Notes: generated by a model from the sequence alone, not told the origin. Positions 1 to 8,904 are shown, counted from the stretch's first letter. The stretch is DNA of 64,000 nt from Porphyrobacter sp. SLTP (GCF_009905735.1 NZ_JAAALE010000001.1:186001-250000), one strand, 5' to 3'. Translations and numbers: made by a program.

Positions 1-1359
1 CAGCGCGGCCAGGAAGGTCTTCGACCACCAGTGAACGTCCTGCTTGACGATGCAATCGAACATCGCCTTGTGCCGCTCCTGCCGCTCGGCGAGCGGCATT
101 GAAAGCGCCCGGGCGATGCCATCGGCCATGTCCTCGCTGCTGTGCGGATTGACGATCACCGCGCCTTCAAGCTGCGCGGCGGCCCCGGCAAAGCGTGACA
201 GCACCAGCACGCCGGGATCGGCGGGATCCTGGGCTGCGACATATTCCTTGGCGACCAGATTCATCCCGTCCCGCAAGGGCGTGACCAACCCGACCCGCGC
301 CGCGCGGTAGATGCCGAACAGCTTCTCACGCGAGTAGCCGTGATTGACGTAACGGATCGGCACCCAGTCGATTGTCGCGAACTCGCCATTGATGCTGCCT
401 GACAGCGCGTTCAGTTCGGCGCGGATCTGCTGATAACTCGGCACATCCCCGCGTGATGGCGGCGCGATCTGCAGCAGCGACACCTTTTCGCGCAATTCGG
501 GGTGGTTGGTGAGGAACTGCTGGTAGGCGATGAAGCGCTCCTGCAACCCCTTGGAATAATCGAGCCTGTCGACCCCCACAATCATGTCGCGCCCGACCGC
601 GCTCACCATCAGCTGGGTCTGCGCCTGCTTGGCGGCCAAGGTGTGGGCGGCGCTACAGAAGTCGGCGGTGTCCAGCCCGATCGGGCAGACGAGCATTCGC
701 GTGCGCCGCTCACCGAAGCTGACGATCTCGCCGTCAATCTCGGCATCGAGATGGGCGGTGACATAGTCCATGAACGCCTGCCGCCACTCGTCCGACTGGA
801 AGCCGACCACATCGTAATCGAGCAGGCTTTCGACCAGCTCGCGGTGATCGGGCAGCGATATCAGCAGGCTTGGCGGCGGCCAGGGGATGTGGAGGAAGAA
901 GCCGATCCGGTTGCGAAAACCGCGCTCGCGCAGCTGCTGGCCAAGCGGCAGGAGGTGATAGTCATGCACCCAGACCAGATCGTCCGGCTCGATCAGCGGG
1001 CCGACGGTTTCGGCAAAGCGGTGGTTCACCCGCGCATAGCCGCCGGCAAAATCGCGCGCGATTTCGGTCAGGTCGAGCCGGTAGTGGAAGAGCGGCCACA
1101 AGGTGCGATTGGCAAAGCCGTTGTAATATTCCTCGATGTCCTGCGCTTCGAGGTCGATGGTCGCCGTGGCGACTCCGTTGGCGCGGCGGAAGGTGATCTG
1201 GCCGGTGAATTCGTCGGTCTGCTCACCCGACCAGCCGAACCAGATACCGTTGCTGGCGCGGAGACCTGCCGCCAGTGCGACGGCCAGCCCACCACGATTG
1301 GCGGTCTCGCCTTCGGTTTCGGTTTGCACGCGGTTGGAAATGGCAATCAGGCGAGGCAT
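1..1359 (-). CDS. otsA: Trehalose-6-phosphate synthase (GT20), 3' end cut off by the window
   Basis: Makes trehalose-6-phosphate from UDP-glucose and glucose-6-phosphate in the cytoplasm. Reading leftwards from the ATG complementary to 1357-1359, the protein begins MPRLIAISNRV and runs open to base 1. Family signatures visible include the WVHDYHLLPL segment, the GFFLHIPWP segment, the VDRLDYSKGL sugar-nucleotide loop and the LVTPLRDGMNLVAKEY segment near the end of the visible part, all typical of GT20 synthases. About 453 residues are visible, so only a short C-terminus is missing. It is the last visible gene of a leftward set antiporter-otsB-otsA, 158 bp downstream of otsB. No start-site alternative looks better. 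The enzyme call is secure. Confidence 0.95.
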   Translation of the reverse strand, partial: MPRLIAISNRVQTETEGETANRGGLAVALAAGLRASNGIWFGWSGEQTDEFTGQITFRRANGVATATIDLEAQDIEEYYNGFANRTLWPLFHYRLDLTEIARDFAGGYARVNHRFAETVGPLIEPDDLVWVHDYHLLPLGQQLRERGFRNRIGFFLHIPWPPPSLLISLPDHRELVESLLDYDVVGFQSDEWRQAFMDYVTAHLDAEIDGEIVSFGERRTRMLVCPIGLDTADFCSAAHTLAAKQAQTQLMVSAVGRDMIVGVDRLDYSKGLQERFIAYQQFLTNHPELREKVSLLQIAPPSRGDVPSYQQIRAELNALSGSINGEFATIDWVPIRYVNHGYSREKLFGIYRAARVGLVTPLRDGMNLVAKEYVAAQDPADPGVLVLSRFAGAAAQLEGAVIVNPHSSEDMADGIARALSMPLAERQERHKAMFDCIVKQDVHWWSKTFLAAL

Positions 1360-1517
1360 CGGCGACCCTCCGTTGTGGAGCAGGGCCGCACCGGGTGCGA
1401 CCTTGCAGGGGTAAAGCCGGGGCGGAGCTTGTCCGCGAAATCCAGCGACCTTGCGACCCTTGCCCGAACCGGGCCAGCCAAAAAATGGCCTATGTGGTAA
1501 ATCTGGCCGAGGCCCGG

Positions 1518-2231
1518 TTACGCCAGCAATTTGCGGATGTGGCTGATCACTTCGGCTGGGCCAGCAAGCACGTCATCGGCGTGGGCGGCGATCTTCTGAC
1601 CCACCGCAATCCCGCGCCCGCCCAACTTGCGTGCGGCGATGATGGCCGGAATATCGGTCAGGTCGTCACCGATATAGACGGGTGAGCTCCCCGCAAATCG
1701 CCGCCGGTCCATGATCTGGCGCACGGCCTCCCCCTTGTTCGCACCGGGCAAAAGCAGTTCAAACACCATGTCGCCGGGCTGGATCGCAAGGCGATGATCC
1801 TCCGCGCATTCCTTGGCCCACTCATGCACCGCCTCGCGCAGTGTCGGCGCCAGCCGGTAGTGGAGGCCGAGGCCGAAGCTCTTGAGTTCGATCACCACGC
1901 CCTGCTGCGCGCCGAAGCGCTTGTGGGTCTCGCGCGCCAGGCGGGCGAACAGCGCAGAGTGCTCGGGCACGCTCAGCAGGCCGTCGCTGCGCAATTCGAG
2001 CCCGTGGCTGGCGGCGACGGTAACGCCGCTCAGGCTCTCGCCCCACAGCGCATCAAGCTGTTCGAGCGAGCGGCCGGATATGATCGCCACCCGCCCGTCC
2101 AGCCGTGCCATCGCCTCGGCGATCAAGGCGCGCAGATCGTCTCCAACCGCGATGGCATCGGGCGTGGCGACGATCGGCACCAGCGTGCCATCGAAATCCA
2201 GCAGCAGGGCGAGGGGCTGCGGCAGCGTCAT
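1518..2231 (-). CDS. otsB: Trehalose-6-phosphate phosphatase (HAD superfamily)
   Basis: Dephosphorylates trehalose-6-phosphate to trehalose. The 237-residue protein opens MTLPQPLALLLDFDGTLVPI, giving the HAD motif I DFDGT with the nucleophilic aspartate. It later shows IISGR (motif II region), a conserved lysine region (NKGEAV) and the GDDLTD motif that binds magnesium. The open frame continues upstream, but homology starts at this methionine, whose ATG overlaps the stop of the antiporter gene in an ATGA arrangement. This implies translational coupling with the antiporter. Length is normal for bacterial OtsB. With otsA downstream this is a compatible-solute operon. Confidence 0.94.
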   Translation of the reverse strand: MTLPQPLALLLDFDGTLVPIVATPDAIAVGDDLRALIAEAMARLDGRVAIISGRSLEQLDALWGESLSGVTVAASHGLELRSDGLLSVPEHSALFARLARETHKRFGAQQGVVIELKSFGLGLHYRLAPTLREAVHEWAKECAEDHRLAIQPGDMVFELLLPGANKGEAVRQIMDRRRFAGSSPVYIGDDLTDIPAIIAARKLGGRGIAVGQKIAAHADDVLAGPAEVISHIRKLLA

Positions 2232-3487
2232 TGCGCCTGCTCCGGTTCGTGCCGGGGTCTTCGTTGTGGTTCTGATGCGGTATCGGCGCGGATGCCTGCG
2301 AGCACAGGGGCGGCGCTGAGGCCGTGGACCAGTGCGGACAGCGCAATCGCCAGCAGCACGATCAGCCACAGGTCGGTCAGCCCCGCCAAAGGCGCCGCGC
2401 TTGCGGCAAAGGCGAGGTAGTAGAGGCTCCCGATCCCGCGCACGCCAAAGGCGGCGGTGACAAAGCGTTCGCGCGGCGGCAGGCCCGATCCGGCGAGTGC
2501 TACCCACCCGCTAAGTGGGCGAACAAGGAAGATGAGGCTCGCCGCGATAGCGACGTGTTTCCACTCCACCCACGCCGCATAGGTGCCGAGCGCCGCCCCC
2601 GTCATCAGCAGCAAAACCGCCGTCAGCGCGTGTTCGATGGCGAGGTTGAAGAGGTGGAGATTGCTGTGGAAGCTGTGCTTGGCCTCGACCCGGCGGAACG
2701 CCATCCCGCCCACGAAGCAGGCGACAAAGCCATAGCCGTGGATGAACTCGGCCGCACCGTAGCACACCAGCACGCCCGCCAGCGCGAGCACGCCCGATCC
2801 GGTCTCGGCGAGGATATTGCCCATCGGCCAGCGGAACACCACTTGCCCCAGCAGCCAACCCGTCAGGCCACCGCTGACCGCACCCGCTGCGATCCGGTAG
2901 GCGACGTCATAGCTGAGCCAGTTGAACGCTTCGGTGCCGGAAATCCCGCCCAGCGCTGCAATGGCGAGGTAGACGAAGGGGAAGGCCAGCCCGTCATTCA
3001 ACCCGGCTTCGGTGGTGAGGGCGAAGCGCACGGGATGCTCGCCGCCTTCGGTTGGCGGGCCGACCTGTAAATCGCCTGCCAGCACCGGGTCGGTGGGCGC
3101 AAGCACAGCGCCCAGCAGCAGCGCGCTCGCCAGCGGCAGGCCGACGGCCATGCCTGCCAGCACCATCGCGCCGATGGTCAGCGGCATCGCCACCGCCAGC
3201 AGCCGCCACGTCACCCGCCAGCGCGCAAAGGGACGCACCACGTCAAGCCGCATGCCCGTGGCAAACAGCGCGACGATCACGGCCATTTCGCTCATCGTCT
3301 CCCACCATTGTGGGTGGCTGATGGGCGTGAACAGCGGCGGCGCCTCATCGATCGCCAGCGCGCAAATGAAGCCGGCAAGGATCAGCAAGGCCGATGCGGC
3401 AGGCTCGCGGCCAGAGACGAACCGTGGCAACCAGAATGCGGCCAGAATGGCGAGTCCCGCGAACAGCAGGAATTCGTGATAGGACAT
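2228..3487 (-). CDS. Cation/proton antiporter, CPA family (NhaP/KefB-like)
   Basis: An integral inner-membrane protein of 419 residues with about 12 hydrophobic segments. It starts MSYHEFLLFAGLAILAAFWLP and carries a Na+/H+-exchanger-like core, including the segment LGAVLAPTDPVLAGDLQVGPP and the nearby LTTEAGLNDGLAFPFVYLA, where NhaP-type antiporters hold their ion-binding acidic residues. Exchange of Na+ or K+ for protons is inferred from the family. The start is the first methionine that begins the transmembrane core; the longer open frame upstream reads through a terminator hairpin and is not protein-like. No clear Shine-Dalgarno is visible before it. First gene of the operon with otsB and otsA, with a structured leader and terminator upstream. 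Confidence 0.88.
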   Translation of the reverse strand: MSYHEFLLFAGLAILAAFWLPRFVSGREPAASALLILAGFICALAIDEAPPLFTPISHPQWWETMSEMAVIVALFATGMRLDVVRPFARWRVTWRLLAVAMPLTIGAMVLAGMAVGLPLASALLLGAVLAPTDPVLAGDLQVGPPTEGGEHPVRFALTTEAGLNDGLAFPFVYLAIAALGGISGTEAFNWLSYDVAYRIAAGAVSGGLTGWLLGQVVFRWPMGNILAETGSGVLALAGVLVCYGAAEFIHGYGFVACFVGGMAFRRVEAKHSFHSNLHLFNLAIEHALTAVLLLMTGAALGTYAAWVEWKHVAIAASLIFLVRPLSGWVALAGSGLPPRERFVTAAFGVRGIGSLYYLAFAASAAPLAGLTDLWLIVLLAIALSALVHGLSAAPVLAGIRADTASEPQRRPRHEPEQAQ

Positions 3488-3628
3488 GAATAGGTGACTG
3501 CCATTGGTCCCGCGGGAGGGGCGGGAGCCGCGGGCATGGCGTGGGCAAGGGAGCCGAACACTAACCGGGTATAGCAACCCGGTATTGCCGACCCTTGCGG
3601 TTCCCTCAAGGTGTGGATGCGAAGCCCA

Positions 3629-3657
3629 CAAAAAACCCCGCCCATCGCTGGGCGGGG
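3629..3657 (-). terminator. Intrinsic terminator inside the antiporter leader
   Basis: A perfect 9-bp G+C stem (CCCCGCCCA / TGGGCGGGG) with a 4-base loop. On the minus strand it is followed directly by six T residues (complement of 3630-3635). It points towards the antiporter but lies about 140 bp before its start codon, with no gene between it and 4116 on the minus strand. It therefore ends either a small RNA or, more likely, an attenuated leader transcript. Confidence 0.85.
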
Positions 3658-3800
3658 AGTATATTGGGGCAATGACCGGGCCAAAAAGAAAGCCGAACGC
3701 AGCCCGGGTCATCCGATGACCGGAAGGATCGGGACCTTCTGGTGCCATGGTCTCTGCCCAGCCCACGCACGGCACGCTCTAACCTAAATTGGACTCGTGC
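3658..3800 (-). ncRNA. Candidate structured leader (possible ion-responsive riboswitch) or small RNA
   Basis: Minus-strand sequence directly 5' of the terminator contains several potential helices: the perfect hairpin GGTCATCGGATGACC (3707-3721), a GAAGG/CCTTC hairpin overlapping its 5' side, and a longer-range pairing between GACCCGGGC and GCCCGGTC. It has no convincing coding frame. The order structured RNA, intrinsic terminator, 140-nt gap, cation antiporter gene is the classic layout of a transcription-attenuating riboswitch. nhaA-type antiporter leaders are known to carry Li+/Na+-sensing RNAs (nhaA-I and nhaA-II). I could not align this sequence to those models, so the class is a hypothesis. 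Confidence 0.45.
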
Positions 3801-4116
3801 AAATTAGGGCGCCCCAACGGCGATTGCGTTGCCATTTCCGGCCTTCGCCCGCCGAGCCGTGACAGACCGTCGTCCCTGTTTTCAGGCATCAAGGAACCAG
3901 ATGGGCCAAACCGCATTGTTCCATGGTAGCCAGAAAGGCAACGTTGAGGGACTTTGCTTCGCCCAGTTTACCGATCAAGGTGGTTGTTTAAGTCAGTGTG
4001 CCGCTTTTTTCCGGTGAGCCGAACGCAATTCGACCCCCGACGTAACTTTTGAGTGAGAGAAGAAACGGCTATTCAGGGATATTGCATATGACGCAACACT
4101 CCCAAGGAGGACGCCA
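3801..4116. other. Intergenic stretch without a recognisable gene
   Basis: Between the antiporter leader and the first Crp-type gene. A 62-codon open frame at 3829-4017 has no ribosome-binding site and no recognisable content, so I do not call it. The stretch should hold the promoter of the minus-strand leader and that of the plus-strand regulator. A TTGC-N7-GCAA inverted repeat at 4082-4096 lies just upstream of the regulator's ribosome-binding site and could be an operator, but this is weak. Confidence 0.4.
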
Positions 4117-4869
4117 GTGTCCAATGCTTTTTTACAACGCCTGACGCACGCGGCCGTACTCTCGGATGAGGAGCTGGCTGCCGTTGAAGAATTATGCCGA
4201 CAGCCCAAGGATATCGCGGCCAAGAAGTACCTCTCGCGCGATGGTGACGAGATGGTGTCCTTCCCGGTCGTGCTCAGCGGTTGGGCCGCCCGCTACCAGA
4301 TCCTGCGCGACGGAGCGCGGCAGATCACGCGCTTGCTGCTGCCGGGTGATGCCTTCTACTTCGATTCGTCGCCCGATGGCGTCGCGATCGAGGAAGTCAT
4401 AACCCTCAGCGCATGCCGCATCGTGAACATTCTCCACGCCGATATGCGCCGCGTGATCGACCGTTTCCCAGCGGTGGGTGAAGCGATGCGCAGCTATGGC
4501 AGCATGGAAAATGCCGTGATGGCGTCATGGGTGGTCAATGTCGGTCGCCGCGATGCGCTGGAGCGGATGGCGCATCTGATCTGCGAGGCGCATTACCGGC
4601 TTTCGCTGGTCGATCCCAAGCTGGATGAGCAGATGTTCTTCCCGCTGACGCAGGACGATCTGGCCGACGCGCTTGGCCTGACCCCGGTGCACATCAACCG
4701 CAAGCTGCAACAGTTGCGTCAGGATCAACTGATCACGCTGCGATCAAAGCAGTTGATCATTCATGACCTGCGAAGCCTGCAACAGGTCGCCGGGTTCGAC
4801 AGCGCCTATCTCGCGCCCCGCACCCAGACGCCGCGCGATCAGGAACGGCTGAAGGCTATCGCGGCCTAA
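4117..4869 (+). CDS. Crp/Fnr-family transcriptional regulator
   Basis: A 250-residue cytoplasmic regulator. Residues about 25-130 form a cyclic-nucleotide-binding-like beta-roll (LPGDAFYFD segment). Residues about 170-225 form the Crp winged helix (LTQDDLADALGLTPVHINRKLQQLRQDQLITL). There is no N-terminal cysteine cluster, so oxygen sensing by an FNR-type iron-sulfur centre is unlikely. The start is GTG at 4117, chosen because an AGGAGG ribosome-binding site sits 6 bp upstream at 4105-4110. The effector and targets are unknown. A paralogue of similar build lies at 8028, beyond a kinase/response-regulator pair. Confidence 0.9.
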   Translation: MSNAFLQRLTHAAVLSDEELAAVEELCRQPKDIAAKKYLSRDGDEMVSFPVVLSGWAARYQILRDGARQITRLLLPGDAFYFDSSPDGVAIEEVITLSACRIVNILHADMRRVIDRFPAVGEAMRSYGSMENAVMASWVVNVGRRDALERMAHLICEAHYRLSLVDPKLDEQMFFPLTQDDLADALGLTPVHINRKLQQLRQDQLITLRSKQLIIHDLRSLQQVAGFDSAYLAPRTQTPRDQERLKAIAA

Positions 4870-4892
4870 CTGTCCCGCGCAATTAGGGAAAT

Positions 4893-4922
4893 GGTGAGCG
4901 CAGTGGCATCACTGCGCTCACC
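4893..4922. terminator. Hairpin between converging genes
   Basis: A perfect 13-bp stem, GGTGAGCGCAGTG / CACTGCGCTCACC, with a GCAT loop. It lies between the end of the Crp-type gene (4869) and the end of the convergent response regulator (4933). It lacks a good T-run on either strand, so it may be a bidirectional or Rho-assisted terminator. Confidence 0.6.
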
Positions 4923-4932
4923 GAACCTTGCG

Positions 4933-5307
4933 CTAGCTCCCGCGTGTCGCCAGTCTTGCGATGACGCTGATCACCCGGTCAAGGTCGGCCGGCTTGCTGA
5001 TGCATACGCTGGCGGCAAGATCATCGGGCAGCATCCCCGCGTCATAACCGGTCAGAAATGCGAACGGGATTGCCCGCGCCTGAAGCTCGCGCGCGAAATC
5101 GAACGTGTGGCTATGGCCCAGATTGATGTCGATCAGCGCCGCATCAATCGGCCCTTCGGCGAGTAGACTGGCCAGATCGGGCACGATCGCGGTGACGGCG
5201 ACGACCTTGGCACCGGCTTGCTGGAGCATCTGCTTGCAATCATGGGCCTGGTAGTAATCATCTTCGACGATGATGATGCGGCACCCGGAGAGCACTCTGT
5301 CGGTCAT
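4933..5307 (-). CDS. Single-domain response regulator (receiver only)
   Basis: A 124-residue receiver domain with no output domain. The acidic pair is in RIIIVEDDYYQAHD, the likely phospho-acceptor aspartate is in AALIDINLG, and the switch threonine (AFLTGYD) and conserved lysine (SKPAD) are present. It follows the histidine kinase gene on the same strand by 13 bp, so it is very probably the kinase's cognate phosphoacceptor. In Sphingomonadales, receiver-only proteins next to HWE kinases often take part in phosphotransfer to other regulators; that role is inferred here. Confidence 0.9.
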   Translation of the reverse strand: MTDRVLSGCRIIIVEDDYYQAHDCKQMLQQAGAKVVAVTAIVPDLASLLAEGPIDAALIDINLGHSHTFDFARELQARAIPFAFLTGYDAGMLPDDLAASVCISKPADLDRVISVIARLATRGS

Positions 5308-5320
5308 GGCAGCGCCCCAA

Positions 5321-7459
5321 TCAGGAACGGGTCTCGAGAATGCTGCCGGAATCCGTCAGCGGAAACTCCAGCTGCGCCAGCACTCCGGTGTCGTGAATAT
5401 CGAAGCGCCCTTCGCCCTGCAATTCGTAGGGCACGCGTTCCTCGATCAGCCGCCGCCCAAAGCCCTTGCGGTTGAACTTCGTCTTGCGCTGCGGGGAGGT
5501 TTCCTGCCAGCGCAAGTTCATCCAGGGCTTTCCATTCTTTTCCAGAGTCGTCCACACGATCCGAATATACCCGGTATCGCCGAGCGCGCCATATTTGATC
5601 GAGTTGGTTGCAAGTTCATGCACGGCGAGTGTGACAATCTCGGCGGCATGGGGCGACAGAGCGATGGGTGGCCCGTCCAGATGATACTGATGCGGCTGAG
5701 CGGCGTGGACCAGCAATTCCTCGCGCACGAGCTCGGCCAGATCGACGTTGCGGCCGGGTGAGCGGGTGAGGGTGCTCTGAGTCCGGCCCATCGCTTGCAG
5801 GCGACCGATCAGGTGATCGACATAATCGCTGACATTGCGATGGCTGGGCGCCGACAGCCGGGCAACCGAACGGACCATGCCGATCAGGTTGCGCACGCGG
5901 TGCTGCAATTCGGCGACGAGCAGCCTTTGCCATTCCTCCTCGCGGCGGCGCTGGGTGGTGTCGACCATCGCGCCGAGCATTCGCACCGGCTTGCCGTCAT
6001 CGTCAAACAGGAAGCGACCGCGCGCGGATAACCAGCGAACTTCACCGGTGGGATGGCATACGCGATATTCGTTGACGTATTCGCAGCCGCTTTCCATCGC
6101 TTCCCTGATCTTGGCCTCGGTTGGGCTGCGATCATCCGGGTGCACACGTTCAGACCAAATTTCATAGGTCGGGACGATCTCGCCCGGCTCGTACCCTTCC
6201 ATGCGGAAATGTTCGTCCGACCAGGTCAATTCGCCGGTTTCGACATTCCAGTCCCACAACCCCACCTTGCCGATCTCGCTCGCCACCCGCAGCATTTCTG
6301 CGCCGTGGGATAGCTGCTGTTCAACCTGCCGGCGGGCGGTGATGTCGGTGGCCATCCCGAACCATTCGGTGATCTCGCCATCTTCGCCCAGCACCGGGAT
6401 CGCGCGCGAGGAAAGCCAGCTGAGGATACCGTCAGCGGTCAGCACGCGGTGTTCGATCTTGAGCGGCTGACGGTTGCGGATCGCCTCGGCGAGCGCGGCT
6501 TCCACCATCGCCCGGTCACTTTCAGGGACGAAGTCTTCGATCCAGTTACCCGGAGCGCCACGATTGCCGAGCAGGTCCCTGCCGCCGACCTGCTCCATCT
6601 CCGTGCCTTGCGGGTTCATGCGGAAAATCAGATCGGACGTCGCCTCGATGAGGGATTGCAGGCGGCCTTCGCTGTGACGCAGCGCGATTTCCATCGTCTT
6701 GCGGGGGCCGATGTTCTCGAACAGGATCCCGACCTGATAGGGGGCCTGCTCGCCGATCGGGAAGGCGAAGACGTCGAACCAGCGGCCCATGGCGGAGGAT
6801 TCGCTCTCGAACCGCTTGGCCACCCCGCTCATGGCGATGGCACCATAGGTTGCCGGCCAGTGATCTTCGATATCAGGCTGCATCGCGCGCATGGTCCGGC
6901 CGATCGGGTCGATCAGTCCGGTATGGCCGACGAAAGCGTCATTGGCTTCGAGGAAGCGATAATCGACGCCCTTGCCCTCGTCATCGAAGACCACTTCGAT
7001 GATGCAGAAGCCTTCATCGATCGCATCGAACAACAGCTTGTAGCGGGCATCGGCTTCGCGCCGTCCGGCACGGGCGACGTGTTCGCTAGTGATGTCACGG
7101 ATCCGCACCATGATCGCCCCGCGCTGGCCATGATCGATCGGGGTGAGTGCGATTTCATAGACCAGCGGCTGATCTGAACCTTCTTGAACCAGCGTCTCGG
7201 ACGTCGAGTTGGCGAGAGCGCGGGCGAAGTGTTCCGACCACTGGGTCGCGTGCCTGGGGAACCGGTCGCGCAGGCGTTGTCCGGTGAGGTCATCCAGTTT
7301 GAAGAGCTTACAAAAGGCAGTGTTGGTCGAAAGATAACGCCAGTCGCTCTCCTGATCCTCTACAACCTCCAGCGGTTCAAGGACGCACACTGCATCGGGC
7401 AGCGCCTTGAAGACGGTGCTGAACAGGCTTTCGGCAGTCGGTTGTGGAAGATCCGGCAT
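5321..7459 (-). CDS. Multi-PAS sensor histidine kinase, HWE/HisKA_2 type
   Basis: A 712-residue soluble kinase with no transmembrane segment. There are four PAS-like modules at about residues 10-130, 135-265, 270-390 and 400-520. A short HWE-type dimerisation helix follows with the phospho-accepting histidine in AELQHRVRNLIG, then an ATPase domain with HELATNSIKYGALG (N box) and KGFGRRLIEE (G box). No cysteine-containing LOV signature (GRNCRFLQ) is seen, so blue-light sensing is not supported. I chose the ATG at 7459, preceded by a GAGAGG site, over the upstream ATG at 7513 that lacks one. It is transcribed with the receiver gene immediately downstream. The signal sensed is unknown. Confidence 0.9.
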   Translation of the reverse strand: MPDLPQPTAESLFSTVFKALPDAVCVLEPLEVVEDQESDWRYLSTNTAFCKLFKLDDLTGQRLRDRFPRHATQWSEHFARALANSTSETLVQEGSDQPLVYEIALTPIDHGQRGAIMVRIRDITSEHVARAGRREADARYKLLFDAIDEGFCIIEVVFDDEGKGVDYRFLEANDAFVGHTGLIDPIGRTMRAMQPDIEDHWPATYGAIAMSGVAKRFESESSAMGRWFDVFAFPIGEQAPYQVGILFENIGPRKTMEIALRHSEGRLQSLIEATSDLIFRMNPQGTEMEQVGGRDLLGNRGAPGNWIEDFVPESDRAMVEAALAEAIRNRQPLKIEHRVLTADGILSWLSSRAIPVLGEDGEITEWFGMATDITARRQVEQQLSHGAEMLRVASEIGKVGLWDWNVETGELTWSDEHFRMEGYEPGEIVPTYEIWSERVHPDDRSPTEAKIREAMESGCEYVNEYRVCHPTGEVRWLSARGRFLFDDDGKPVRMLGAMVDTTQRRREEEWQRLLVAELQHRVRNLIGMVRSVARLSAPSHRNVSDYVDHLIGRLQAMGRTQSTLTRSPGRNVDLAELVREELLVHAAQPHQYHLDGPPIALSPHAAEIVTLAVHELATNSIKYGALGDTGYIRIVWTTLEKNGKPWMNLRWQETSPQRKTKFNRKGFGRRLIEERVPYELQGEGRFDIHDTGVLAQLEFPLTDSGSILETRS

Positions 7460-7612
7460 TAACTCGCCTCTCGAGCGGGGCATAAGCGATAGGGCAGTGC
7501 GCGGGATTAACATAAGTTGGTCTGGGGAAAAGCACCTGCGAGGCTGCTAACGCACGATAGGGACACACGGCTCCCGGAAGCAGAGAATGGTTCGCATGCA
7601 AAGGAGCATACT

Positions 7613-7858
7613 ATGCGAATGATTCTCACGATGCTCGCTGTTGGCGGCGCGGCCTATGCGCTTTCCCGCAAGCTGGGTGAGCGTAGCAACGCCCACGGCA
7701 ATGCCGCCTATGCGGGCAACCAGCCGCGCCAGTCCCACGATGATGTCCGCGATTCCGGCCCCGAAGCGATGCGCGATTCCCCTGGCCGCAAGTGGACGGG
7801 CGTGGACGAAGCCAGCGATCAGAGCTTTCCCGCAAGCGATCCGCCCGGCAATTACTGA
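7613..7858 (+). CDS. Small conserved protein with an N-terminal hydrophobic segment
   Basis: An 81-residue protein starting MRMILTMLAVGGAAYALSRK after a good AAAGGAG ribosome-binding site at 7600-7605. After one hydrophobic segment comes a polar linker and the C-terminal motif VDEASDQSFPASDPPGNY. Versions of that DEA-D-SFPASDPP tail recur in many small uncharacterised bacterial proteins. Probably a membrane-anchored or exported stress-associated protein. No function is assigned. The longer open frame upstream (from 7517) has no ribosome-binding site and is not used. Confidence 0.75.
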   Translation: MRMILTMLAVGGAAYALSRKLGERSNAHGNAAYAGNQPRQSHDDVRDSGPEAMRDSPGRKWTGVDEASDQSFPASDPPGNY

Positions 7859-8027
7859 CGCCATCGTCGCAGAACTCGGCGACGAGCGATACGACAGGCC
7901 GGATTTCCAAGGCATTCGGTCGCATCTTTCGTCGCCAGAATGATGATTTGGGTTAGTGTCCCTTATTGCGTATTCGCTTTGAAGCGGGCTGGGTGCTCCA
8001 GCCTGATTTGAGTCGGGACCAACAATA

Positions 8028-8765
8028 ATGGCCACAATGACCGATGCCGGGACGGAACCACTGTTCCGGCTGCTCAGCCGCTACATGGCGCTCGACCATG
8101 CCGACCGCGTGGCGCTTTCGGCGCTGGAGACAGGCCCGATCCGCAGACTCAACGCGCGCAACGACATTGCGCGTGAGGGGGAGAATCCCTCGGTCGTCCG
8201 CCTGCTGGTGTCGGGCTGGGCGTGCCGTTACAAGGACTTGCCGGATGGGCGCAGGCAGATCGTCGGCTTTTTCCTACCGGGCGATTTCTGCGATCTCAAC
8301 GTCTATATTCTGCAAGAACTCGACCATTCGATCGGCGCGCTGACGAGCGTGCAGTTCTACGAAATTCAGCCTGAGCAGTTTCAGGAGGTGATCGACCAGC
8401 GCCCGAACCTGATCCGCGCGCTGCTGTGGCACGAAATGGTCTCGTCCGGCATCCAGCGCCAGTGGCTTCTGTCGATCGGGCAGCGCTCGGCGCTGGAGCG
8501 GCTCGCGCACCTGTTCGTTGAGCTTTACTACCGCTTGCAGGCGGTGGGGCTGGCGACGGGGCTGACGTTTGAACTGCCGATCACGCAGAACCATCTGGCC
8601 GAAGCCAACGGGCTGAGCCCGGTGCATCTCAATCGCACTTTGCAGGAAATGCGTCGCGAGGGATTGATCGAACTGTCAGACCGGCAGCTGAAGATCGTCG
8701 ATCTCAAACACCTGAAAAAGGTGGCGATGTTCAACAGCAACTACCTGCATTTCAACCGGACTTAG
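8028..8765 (+). CDS. Crp/Fnr-family transcriptional regulator (second copy)
   Basis: A 245-residue regulator with the same architecture as the protein at 4117: an N-terminal beta-roll (VGFFLPGDFCDLNVYIL) and a C-terminal winged helix (ITQNHLAEANGLSPVHLNRTLQEMRREGLIEL). It lacks an N-terminal cysteine cluster. The start is the ATG at 8028; a second in-frame ATG at 8037 is also possible, and neither has a strong ribosome-binding site. It stands alone, 169 bp after the small DEA-D-SFPASDPP protein. Effector and regulon are unknown. Confidence 0.9.
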   Translation: MATMTDAGTEPLFRLLSRYMALDHADRVALSALETGPIRRLNARNDIAREGENPSVVRLLVSGWACRYKDLPDGRRQIVGFFLPGDFCDLNVYILQELDHSIGALTSVQFYEIQPEQFQEVIDQRPNLIRALLWHEMVSSGIQRQWLLSIGQRSALERLAHLFVELYYRLQAVGLATGLTFELPITQNHLAEANGLSPVHLNRTLQEMRREGLIELSDRQLKIVDLKHLKKVAMFNSNYLHFNRT

Positions 8766-8904
8766 CGCAAGCCGTCGCCCCGTTGCGCGAGCCGGTCGCA
8801 CGCTCCGGCGGGTTTTGAACCCAGGTTATGGGCGATTGCTCCATTTCCGTCTGTCTTGCAGCCGGATCATCAGGAGCATTGGGCATGGAAGCGAGCGTAC
8901 AACG

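Noticed and set aside
3488..3775. N-terminal extension of the antiporter to 3775
   Set aside because: It would translate through the intrinsic terminator and gives a Pro/Arg-rich non-membrane segment.
3829..4017. 62-codon plus-strand frame before the first Crp-type gene
   Set aside because: No ribosome-binding site, cysteine-rich random-looking sequence, no family resemblance.
5321..7459. Kinase as a LOV blue-light sensor
   Set aside because: None of the four PAS modules contains the conserved flavin-binding cysteine motif.
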